Source: an uncultured Collinsella sp. (GTDB lineage: Bacteria > Actinomycetota > Coriobacteriia > Coriobacteriales > Coriobacteriaceae). Taken from it: 29,284 nt of DNA. Below the pieces are notes generated by a model that saw only the letters and a list, made by a program, of their open reading frames with translations, searched no databases and was not told the origin of the DNA. This document shows, piece after piece, positions 1 to 6,205 of this stretch (position 1 is its first letter; every line of letters starts with the position of its first letter). A program made the position numbers and the translations under genes. The DNA lies in assembly GCA_902494765.1 (NCBI GenBank), contig CABUUK010000027.1, positions 1-29,284 of the forward strand, read 5' to 3'.

Positions 1-70
1 CGAGCTCGAAGAGCCCTATGGCCGCCTTCCTGGCCTCGACATCATGCTTCACCCTCAAATCAACGCGCAT
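1..70 (-). CDS. Partial transposase-like OrfA (N-terminus only)
   Basis: On the minus strand an ATG at 70 opens a frame that runs off the left edge of the window without a stop, giving 23 residues that begin MRVDLRVKHDVEARKAAIGL. A good Shine-Dalgarno (GGGAGG, complement of 79-84) lies 8 bases upstream, which supports a real start. The pattern of a charged start followed by EARKAAIGLFE resembles the first helix of the helix-turn-helix OrfA proteins of IS3-type insertion sequences. That is an inference from a very short stretch. The rest of the gene is outside the window, so intactness cannot be judged. It is divergent from the MerR-type gene. The ribosome site lies inside a 13-bp hairpin (78-111). 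Confidence 0.5.
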   Translation of the reverse strand, partial: MRVDLRVKHDVEARKAAIGLFEL

Positions 71-77
71 AAAGAAA

Positions 78-111
78 GCCTCCCATTTCTCATGTCCAAG
101 AAATGGGAGGC
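78..111 (-). promoter_or_regulatory. Hairpin that masks a ribosome binding site
   Basis: Two perfect 13-base arms (78-90 and 99-111) flank an 8-base loop. In a minus-strand transcript the second arm contains the GGGAGG ribosome site of the gene starting at 70, so the folded leader would hide it. On either strand the hairpin could also end transcription, but no proper T-run follows on the + strand. Confidence 0.6.
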
Positions 112-160
112 AGTTCAGGGCGGCGGGCTTTTCGTGTCAAAGGGTGTGTCGGGAGGACCT

Positions 161-1027
161 ATGCAGACGGGTATGTATGCGATTAGCGAGATGGCGAGCT
201 TGTTTAACGTTTCGCGCCAAACGCTCATCTACTACGACAAGATCGGTCTGTTTAAACCCGCCGTGGTTAACGAAAAAGGCTACCGTTTCTATTCGCCCAC
301 GCAGATCCCGCTCATGCGTCTGATCTGCATGCTGCGCGACTTGGGACTGGAACTCGATGAGATCGATCGCCTGACCTCGACGTTCGACATTGGAGAGATG
401 ACCGATCACCTGCGCTCGCGGGTGCAGGCGCTCGACGAGCAGATTGCCGGGCTCAAAGCCGAGCGCGCGAGCGTGCAGGAGCGGCTGAGTTTTTACGACG
501 AGGCGGTCTATTGGCGCGAGCGCGAGGGCAAACCGGAGCTCAAGCAATTCGAGCGCCGCTACGTGGTCTTTGAGGAGTTCCCGAGCGATATCGAGCGTGG
601 CCGCTCGATGCTGCACCCCACGCTCATGCGGGCGATTCTGCGCATGCGTGCGCTCACGGGCACACGCCCCATGCGCGGTTGGGGCGCCATGCTGCGTCGC
701 GAGGCGCTGCATTCCGACGACCCCATCGCCGGTGCCGGTTCCTTTGCCGTGTTGCCGCGTGGTGCCGAGGAAATACTGCCGAGCGATCCTGCCGAGCTGG
801 CGGAGATTGGCGTCGAGGTGCTGCCCGAGGGCACGTACCTGTGCATGAGTCGCTGGGGCATGCCGTACGAGCCCGAGGGTATCCGCGCCATCGTGGCCTG
901 CATGGACAGGCACGCGCTCCAGCCCATCGGCAATGCTTTCGATTTTTGCTACCTGGACACCACGAGCTACGACGAGTCTCACCAAGAGGACTTCTGCTGT
1001 ATCCAAATCCCCGTCGCCCTCAAATAA
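161..1027 (+). CDS. MerR-family transcriptional regulator with GyrI-like effector domain
   Basis: Predicted 288-residue DNA-binding regulator. Residues about 5-70 form a MerR winged helix: an AISEMASLF opening, then SRQTLIYYDKIGLFKP and GYRFYS, the classic helix-turn-helix and wing. A helical dimerisation segment follows (about 75-125, rich in E, R and L). The C-terminal half resembles the GyrI/BmrR-type effector-binding fold, so a small, probably hydrophobic or cationic ligand is likely, but it cannot be named. The ATG at 161 is chosen because GGGAGG sits 5 bases upstream. An upstream in-frame ATG at 44 would add 39 residues that do not fit the family and would overlap the minus-strand gene. 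No efflux gene lies next to it, so the target is unknown. Confidence 0.88.
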   Translation: MQTGMYAISEMASLFNVSRQTLIYYDKIGLFKPAVVNEKGYRFYSPTQIPLMRLICMLRDLGLELDEIDRLTSTFDIGEMTDHLRSRVQALDEQIAGLKAERASVQERLSFYDEAVYWREREGKPELKQFERRYVVFEEFPSDIERGRSMLHPTLMRAILRMRALTGTRPMRGWGAMLRREALHSDDPIAGAGSFAVLPRGAEEILPSDPAELAEIGVEVLPEGTYLCMSRWGMPYEPEGIRAIVACMDRHALQPIGNAFDFCYLDTTSYDESHQEDFCCIQIPVALK

Positions 1028-1028
1028 C

Positions 1029-1091
1029 TTGCGGTGAAATAGTCCCTAAATAGCTCGAGTGGGCGTGCAAACAGGAACTATTCCACCGCAA
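1029..1091. repeat. Long imperfect inverted repeat (REP-like)
   Basis: Arms 1029-1047 and 1073-1091 match at 17 of 19 positions around a 25-base loop. It begins 2 bases after the stop of the MerR-type gene. The palindrome at 1097-1127 follows at once, so two hairpins stand side by side. It may serve as a terminator, though there is no T-run, or be a dispersed element. Confidence 0.6.
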
Positions 1092-1096
1092 CTTCG

Positions 1097-1127
1097 ATGC
1101 GACAAAGGAGCAGTCCCTTTATCGCAT
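1097..1127. repeat. 31-bp palindrome, family A copy 1
   Basis: ATGCGACAAAGGAG, then CA, then GTCCCTTTATCGCAT. It has the same length and centre as the perfect palindrome at 3047-3077, with two broken pairs. The shared core is GACAAAGG.GCAGTCCCTTT or close to it. Confidence 0.75.
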
Positions 1128-1203
1128 TCCGTGCGAGCTCCAGCGCCATCTGCGGGTATAAGGCTAACAAGTGTTTATTTGCGAGGCCTAAGGGGCGCCC
1201 CGT

Positions 1204-2073
1204 ATGGATATCGATAACTTTGAATGGTGGTATAGCGAGGGCGAGGCTCCGGACGAGGAGTGGGACGAGCCCGCGTCGCGTGACGTGTCGAGCGACGAGG
1301 ACGAGACCGGCAACGATGCCGCTGTCGAGCCTGATGCCGCCTCCGATGCCGCCGAGTCCCTGACCTTTGAGCAGGCTTGGGCCCAAGCCGAGGCCGATGA
1401 AGCTAAGGCCGATGCCACGGCCACACTCGGTGAGCCGGCGGACATGTCCATCTCGCCGGCAAAGATCCCGCAGCCGCGTCACACCATCGACCCCGACAGC
1501 ACGGCATCCTTCAGCATTCTCGACGTGCCCGCGCAAGGCGCCCAGGCGCCTGCGCCCACACATCGCCCCGACCTGGCTCGTGAGGAAGACGCGGGCCGCC
1601 GTTCTCCGCTCGGCCCCATCCTCATCGCCTTCATGGCCGGCGTTATCGCCTGCTCGGCAATCGGTAGCGTTTGGAGCCATGTCGAGCAGCAGCGTCAAGA
1701 CGCCGCCAAGGTCGAGATGTCTGTCGAGCAATCGCTCAGCCGCACGCGCTCGGTACATGTGTCGGTCGAGGTCAAGGACGGCGCGATGTGGGACACCGCG
1801 CGTGGCGACAGCCAAATGCTCATCCACATCGTGGGGCGTACGCTCAAAGGGCAGACGATTGACGAGTATCAATACGTCAATTCCGCTGGTGACGGCATCG
1901 AGCTCAAGCCCGGCGACTACGAGCTCACCGTCGACGAACCGCCCGTCGCCACCGACGGCACGCGCTTCCGCGCCTCAAAGCGCATGGTTCCCGTGAGCTT
2001 TAACTCGCAGGCGCCCGATACGGTCGATAGCACTCCGCAGGGCGGGTTTGACCTTTACGCTATTGCTCAATAA
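1204..2073 (+). CDS. Acidic single-pass membrane protein of unknown function
   Basis: I do not recognise a family. The 289-residue product has three parts. Residues 1-135 are very acidic and alanine-rich, with low complexity and probably disordered. One membrane segment follows at about 137-158 (GPILIAFMAGVIACSAIGSV) after two arginines, which by the positive-inside rule puts the acidic part in the cytoplasm. The roughly 130-residue outer domain has alternating hydrophobic residues suggesting beta structure (VHVSVEVKDG, GDYELTVDEPP). AAGGGG 8 bases before the ATG supports the start. The gene stands alone between two repeats and the epimerase gene. A cell-envelope or surface-sensing role is possible, but nothing seen here decides it. 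Confidence 0.75.
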   Translation: MDIDNFEWWYSEGEAPDEEWDEPASRDVSSDEDETGNDAAVEPDAASDAAESLTFEQAWAQAEADEAKADATATLGEPADMSISPAKIPQPRHTIDPDSTASFSILDVPAQGAQAPAPTHRPDLAREEDAGRRSPLGPILIAFMAGVIACSAIGSVWSHVEQQRQDAAKVEMSVEQSLSRTRSVHVSVEVKDGAMWDTARGDSQMLIHIVGRTLKGQTIDEYQYVNSAGDGIELKPGDYELTVDEPPVATDGTRFRASKRMVPVSFNSQAPDTVDSTPQGGFDLYAIAQ

Positions 2074-2109
2074 CTGCGCCTGTCGCTCAACCCCGCCGCC
2101 AAGAGTGGG

Positions 2110-2132
2110 ACAATAGCCATCGACACTATTGT
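2110..2132. promoter_or_regulatory. Inverted repeat upstream of the aldose epimerase
   Basis: ACAATAG (2110-2116) and CTATTGT (2126-2132) form a perfect 7-bp inverted repeat with a 9-base spacer, 20 bases before the epimerase ATG. The left arm overlaps a possible -10 hexamer (ACAATA). It could be an operator; no regulator can be assigned. Confidence 0.35.
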
Positions 2133-2152
2133 TTACTTTTGGAGGAAGTAGC

Positions 2153-3046
2153 ATGTCTACCGTCACTACCATCAAGCGCGGCAGCCTCACCGCGGCCATC
2201 GATTCCATGGGCGCCCAGCTCACGAGCCTTGCCCTCAACGGCAACGAGTATCTGTGGCAGGGCGACCCCGCCTTTTGGGGCAAGCATGCGCCCATCCTGT
2301 TCCCCATTGTGGGCTCGCTGCGCAACAACACGGCGACGTCTGCAGCCGGCACCTGCGAGATGCCGCGCCACGGACTCGCGCGCATCGTCGAGCACAAGCT
2401 GGTCGAGGTCTCCGAGGACGGCTCGTCCGTCACCTACGAGATCACCGATACGCCTGAGTCGCTCAAGGCTTTCCCCTTCCACTTTAAGCTCAACATGACC
2501 TATGCCCTAACCGGCGACGCCACGCTCACGCAGACCTTTGCCGTCACCAACACCGGCGACGTGGACCTGCCGTTCTCGGTGGGCGGCCACCCTGCATTTA
2601 ACGTGCCCGCCCCCGGTGCCGAGGACGAGACGTTCGAGGATTACGAGCTGGCATTTACCGAGGCTTGGACCAACGAGGCCCCCATCATCACGCCCGATGG
2701 CCTCATGACGTTCGAGGGTAGCTACAAGGCTCCCGATAACTCGGACGTGCTGCCCATCACGCACCGCAGCTTCGATAACGATGCCATCATGTTCACCGAT
2801 GCCCCGGGCTCCACGCTCACGCTGCGCGGCCGCAAGTCGGGCCACGGCGTCAAGATCGACTTTGAGGGCTTTAAGTACATCGGCGTGTGGTCTGCCGCCA
2901 ACGACGCCCCGTTTGTGGCGCTCGAGCCCTGGACCGGCCACACCACCATGGACACCGAGGACGACGTTTTTGAGCACAAGGTCAACACCATTACCTTGGC
3001 TCCCGGCGCTACCGATAAACGTAGCTTTAGCGTAACGCTGCTCTAG
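2153..3046 (+). CDS. Aldose 1-epimerase family protein (LacX-like)
   Basis: Cytosolic sugar mutarotase-fold protein of 297 residues. The galactose mutarotase fold shows in the ordered motifs: FPIVGSLRNN (about 50-59), PRHGLAR with H73, VGGHPAFN with H146, and ALEPWTG with E258. Two histidines and a late glutamate are the residues that interconvert alpha and beta anomers in this family. The SLRNN and GGHPAF forms fit the LacX branch, whose exact substrate is usually unknown. The ATG at 2153 is chosen because GGAGGAAG lies just before it; the frame opens 8 codons earlier. It is monocistronic, with a palindrome abutting its stop and a strong terminator 45 bases downstream. Confidence 0.9.
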   Translation: MSTVTTIKRGSLTAAIDSMGAQLTSLALNGNEYLWQGDPAFWGKHAPILFPIVGSLRNNTATSAAGTCEMPRHGLARIVEHKLVEVSEDGSSVTYEITDTPESLKAFPFHFKLNMTYALTGDATLTQTFAVTNTGDVDLPFSVGGHPAFNVPAPGAEDETFEDYELAFTEAWTNEAPIITPDGLMTFEGSYKAPDNSDVLPITHRSFDNDAIMFTDAPGSTLTLRGRKSGHGVKIDFEGFKYIGVWSAANDAPFVALEPWTGHTTMDTEDDVFEHKVNTITLAPGATDKRSFSVTLL

Positions 3047-3077
3047 ATGTGACAAAGGGACAGTCCCTTTGTCACAT
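3047..3077. repeat. 31-bp perfect palindrome, family A copy 2
   Basis: Two perfect 15-base arms (3047-3061 and 3063-3077) around a single A. It starts at the first base after the epimerase stop codon. Core GACAAAGGGACAGTCCCTTT. Confidence 0.85.
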
Positions 3078-3090
3078 TCCCGTCCGCTAA

Positions 3091-3123
3091 GCCTCCCTGC
3101 CACATCCGGCAGGGAGGCTTTTT
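3091..3123 (+). terminator. Rho-independent terminator after the epimerase
   Basis: An 11-bp GC-rich stem (3091-3101 with 3108-3118), a 6-base loop and a run of five T. Confidence 0.9.
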
Positions 3124-3128
3124 GGTAG

Positions 3129-3159
3129 GTAGTCATTGGGGACGTTTTTAAACGACTAC
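3129..3159. repeat. GTAG-footed hairpin, family B copy 1
   Basis: Arms 3129-3137 and 3151-3159 pair at all but one position (T-G wobble) around the 13-base loop GGGGACGTTTTTA. The same layout, with one base different in the loop, is found at 9151-9181. Both copies start with GTAG. Confidence 0.75.
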
Positions 3160-3255
3160 TGTGTGTCTATTAATTTTTCGCGCACATGCCGCGCTGCTGG
3201 TTGCGGGCGTATATCCTGTCTTATTGTCAGTAACGCAAAATAGGGAAGGCACCAG

Positions 3256-4182
3256 ATGCAACCTCGGCAACAGCGCGGCATGCAGACCCAGCCGGTATGC
3301 AGCCGTCGCATCTTTTTGGGTAGCGCTCTCGCTGCGAGCGCTTCCGTCGTCGCCGGCGCGCTCGCCGGCTGTCAGCGCCCGTCCACGCTCAAGGTGGTTC
3401 AGCCCACGACGGGCGGCGGTCGCGACGACCTGTCCGATTCCGTGATCGGCAAGGACAAGATCCGCATCGGCATGGAGGCGGCCTACGCCCCGTACAACTG
3501 GCAGGTTTCCGAAGCCAGCGAGTACACCATCCCCATCGACAACGTGCAGGGCGCCTATGCCGATGGCTACGACGTGCAGATCGCCAAGATCGTCTGCAAG
3601 GCCCTCGGTGGCGAGCCCGTTGCCGTCAAGCAGAGCTTTTCGGGCCTTATCGATTCGCTCAACAACGGCCAAATCGACCTCATCATCGCCGGCATGAGCG
3701 CCACGCCCGAGCGCGAAGAGTCGGTCGGCTTCTCCGACCCGTACTTCATTGGCTACTTTGGCCTATTCGTAAAAGAGGGCTCGCCCTACCAAAACGCCAC
3801 CAAGCTTAGCGACTTTAGCGGTGCCACGGTGCTCGGCCAAAAGGACACCATGCTCGACACCGTCATCGACGAGATCCCGGGCGTTGTGCACAAAAACCCG
3901 GTCGACTCCGTCCCCACGGTGTTCTCGAACCTGCTGCAGGGCACCTGCGACGCCGTGACCTACAACACCGAGAACGAGAAGGGCTATATGGCTCAAAACC
4001 CGGGCATCGTTCCCATTCATTTTGCCGAAGGCGAGGGCTTTAAGCAGGAGGTCGCGGCAAACGTCGGCTGCCGCAAGGGCTCGGACAAACTGCTTAAGCT
4101 CATCGACAAGACACTCAAGGGCATTAGCCAAGAGGAGCGCGACCAAATGTGGGACGCGTGCCTCGACCGTCAGCCGGCATAG
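3256..4182 (+). CDS. Polar amino-acid ABC transporter, substrate-binding lipoprotein
   Basis: Extracellular solute-binding protein (family 3) of 308 residues that captures an amino acid and passes it to the permease encoded next. The N-terminus has a twin-arginine-like SRRIFLG (16-22), a hydrophobic stretch and a lipobox LAGC with the lipidated cysteine at 39, so Tat export followed by lipid anchoring is likely. The mature part starts with the typical KIRIGMEAAYAPYNW. A second lobe follows, with IDLIIAGMSATPEREESVGFSDPY as the usual family hallmark (quoted here across 3680-3740). The ligand class is probably polar or charged amino acids; which one cannot be read. GGAAGG lies 6 bases before the ATG. 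The gene is the first of a three-gene operon, 9 bases from the permease start. Confidence 0.93.
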   Translation: MQPRQQRGMQTQPVCSRRIFLGSALAASASVVAGALAGCQRPSTLKVVQPTTGGGRDDLSDSVIGKDKIRIGMEAAYAPYNWQVSEASEYTIPIDNVQGAYADGYDVQIAKIVCKALGGEPVAVKQSFSGLIDSLNNGQIDLIIAGMSATPEREESVGFSDPYFIGYFGLFVKEGSPYQNATKLSDFSGATVLGQKDTMLDTVIDEIPGVVHKNPVDSVPTVFSNLLQGTCDAVTYNTENEKGYMAQNPGIVPIHFAEGEGFKQEVAANVGCRKGSDKLLKLIDKTLKGISQEERDQMWDACLDRQPA

Positions 4183-4191
4183 GGAGGCAGC

Positions 4192-5340
4192 ATGAAAACC
4201 GTCAATCGCCTGGCCTCCTTTATTAAGGACGACCACCGTTATGTATACCTGGGCACGAGCGTTATCGCGGCGCTCGGCCTGGCGTTTAGCCAGCGCAACC
4301 CCACGCCGCTGAGCTTCTTGGCCCCCACCGGTATCTTCCAGGATTGCCTTTGGGCGATTCTTTGGGCCTGGATTGTCGTGTCGGCGGCGGCGCTGGTCAC
4401 CAAGCTTATGCACTGGAGCGACTATCGCGTAAAGTCGCCGTTCGCCTCCGAGCGTTTCCGCCGCGGCGCGCGCCTGGGTAGCTATGTTGTGGTCGCCATC
4501 GCAGCGATCTTTTTCGTGGACCGCTGCATCATGTCGTTTATCGACCTGGTGCAGGTGAGCATTGTCTCGGATTCCAACCCCAGCGACTTTTTGTCGAGCC
4601 TGGTCTACATGACCTACAAGAGCGGCGACTTCTTCATTCGCGGTATCGAGATCACCATCGCGCTTGCCACCTTCGGCACCGTCATCGCATTCTTCCTGGC
4701 ACTGCTCTTTGTGTTCCTGCGTATTCAGACCTTCGACCGCGTGGATAACGACCTGGTGCGCTTCTTTAAGAGTATCGGCCGCGGCTTTGCGACCATCTAC
4801 TCCACCATCGTGCGCGGCACGCCCATGATGGTCCAGGGCCTGCTCATCTATTACGCGGGCTTCACCGTTTTGCGCGGCATGGGCTTCGAGACCGCTCAGG
4901 CCAACCAGATTTGGAGCACCTTCACCGCCGGCCTCGTTACCATCTCGCTCAACTCCACCGCCTACATGATGGAGGTCCTGCGCGGCGGCATCGAGTCCAT
5001 CGATCCCGGCCAGGCCGAGGCGGCGCGCTCGCTGGGCCTTTCGCAGTGGCAGGCTATGCGCAAGGTCGTGTTCCCCCAGGGCATTAAAAACGCGATTCCG
5101 GCGCTCACCAACGAGCTCATCATCAACATCAAGGATTCGTCGGTGCTCTCGGTCATCGGCGTGTTTGACCTCATGTACGCCACCACCACCGTCGCCGGCG
5201 TGTACTACCGCCAGATGGAGGTCTACTGCGTGGCGCTCGTGGTCTACCTGATCCTGACGCTCGTGGCGAGCCGCCTGCTCGAGGCCTTTGGCAAAAAGCT
5301 CGGCGCCGAGGCTCCGGTCACGCTGCCCAGCTCCAACTAG
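4192..5340 (+). CDS. Amino-acid ABC transporter permease with N-terminal extension
   Basis: Inner-membrane permease of the HisM/GlnP type, 382 residues. The family core is residues about 145-365, with several membrane helices and the ATPase-contact EAA loop EAARSLGLSQWQAMRKVVFP (275-294). Stand-alone permeases of this type are commonly about 220 residues. Here the first 145 residues are extra and hold about three more hydrophobic segments (about 18-33, 50-72 and 95-125). Only one permease gene is present, so it should act as a homodimer. GGGAGG precedes the ATG. The ATPase gene starts 22 bases after the stop. Confidence 0.93.
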   Translation: MKTVNRLASFIKDDHRYVYLGTSVIAALGLAFSQRNPTPLSFLAPTGIFQDCLWAILWAWIVVSAAALVTKLMHWSDYRVKSPFASERFRRGARLGSYVVVAIAAIFFVDRCIMSFIDLVQVSIVSDSNPSDFLSSLVYMTYKSGDFFIRGIEITIALATFGTVIAFFLALLFVFLRIQTFDRVDNDLVRFFKSIGRGFATIYSTIVRGTPMMVQGLLIYYAGFTVLRGMGFETAQANQIWSTFTAGLVTISLNSTAYMMEVLRGGIESIDPGQAEAARSLGLSQWQAMRKVVFPQGIKNAIPALTNELIINIKDSSVLSVIGVFDLMYATTTVAGVYYRQMEVYCVALVVYLILTLVASRLLEAFGKKLGAEAPVTLPSSN

Positions 5341-5362
5341 GCTCAAGACGAGGAGAATTATC

Positions 5363-6148
5363 ATGGCAGATACCGCCATTACCGGCGTTGCGGCCGCCGC
5401 ACAGACCAATGAGCCGCTCATCCGCGTTGAGGGCCTGCGCAAGAGCTTTGGCTCGCTCGAGGTACTCAAGGGCATCGACCTGTCCGTTAACCCCGGCGAA
5501 GTCGTCACCATTATCGGCGCCTCGGGTTCGGGCAAGTCGACCTTCCTGCGCTGCCTCAACCTGCTCGAGACCCCGGACGCGGGTCACATCTGGTTCCACG
5601 GTCAGGATCTCACGGCCGAGCGCTGCAACATCAACAAGCTGCGCGAGGACATCGGCATGGTGTTCCAGGGCTTCAACCTGTTCAACAATATGGACGTGCT
5701 CGACAACTGCACGCTCGCGCCCGTCACGCTCAAAAAGATGAGCAAAGATCAGGCCGAGCAGGTCGCGATGGAGCACCTGGCGAGCGTGGGACTCGAAAAA
5801 TTCGCCCATGCCGCGGTTGGTCGCCTGTCCGGTGGCCAAAAGCAGCGCGTTGCCATCGCCCGCGCCCTGTGCATGAACCCGCAGATCATGCTGTTTGACG
5901 AGCCTACCTCCGCGCTCGATCCCGAGATCGTGGGCGAGGTGCTCGACGTTATGCGCAAGCTCGCCGCCGACGGCATGACCATGGTCGTCGTTACCCACGA
6001 GATGGCCTTCGCGCGCACCGTGTCCGACCGCGTGGTCTTTATGGACCAGGGCGTGGTGCTCGAGGACGCCGCGCCGGCTGAGCTCTTTGGCAATTCCAAG
6101 CACCAGCGCACCCGCGAGTTCCTCTCGCGTTATCTCAACGACAAATAA
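5363..6148 (+). CDS. Amino-acid ABC transporter ATP-binding protein
   Basis: Cytoplasmic ATPase of the polar amino-acid importer, 261 residues. All expected motifs are present: Walker A GASGSGKS (52-59), Q-loop Q102, signature LSGGQ (155-159), Walker B MLFDEP with E180, a D-loop SALDP and the switch histidine H212 in VTHEM. The ATG at 5363 is preceded by AGGAGAA; an in-frame upstream start at 5288 would lie within the permease gene and adds a non-family arginine-rich stretch. Last gene of the importer operon; the hairpin at 6159-6195 follows. Confidence 0.96.
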   Translation: MADTAITGVAAAAQTNEPLIRVEGLRKSFGSLEVLKGIDLSVNPGEVVTIIGASGSGKSTFLRCLNLLETPDAGHIWFHGQDLTAERCNINKLREDIGMVFQGFNLFNNMDVLDNCTLAPVTLKKMSKDQAEQVAMEHLASVGLEKFAHAAVGRLSGGQKQRVAIARALCMNPQIMLFDEPTSALDPEIVGEVLDVMRKLAADGMTMVVVTHEMAFARTVSDRVVFMDQGVVLEDAAPAELFGNSKHQRTREFLSRYLNDK

Positions 6149-6158
6149 TGCAAGCGAA

Positions 6159-6195
6159 CGTGGCAAAGGGACCTCCTCTTTGCCACGCTGTTTTT
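6159..6195 (+). terminator. Hairpin with T-run, family A-like
   Basis: CGTGGCAAAG (6159-6168) pairs perfectly with CTTTGCCACG (6178-6187) over a 9-base loop, then CTG and five T. The left arm and loop (GGCAAAGGGAC) resemble the palindromes at 1097 and 3047, so a family A element may here serve as the ABC operon terminator. Confidence 0.65.
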
Positions 6196-6205
6196 GGAGG
6201 AAGGC

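Noticed and set aside
3763..5559. 598-codon minus-strand open frame over the ABC transporter genes
   Set aside because: It lies antisense to the 3-prime part of the substrate-binding gene and the permease, has low-complexity H, D and R-rich sequence, and no ribosome site; it is a shadow of high-GC coding DNA.
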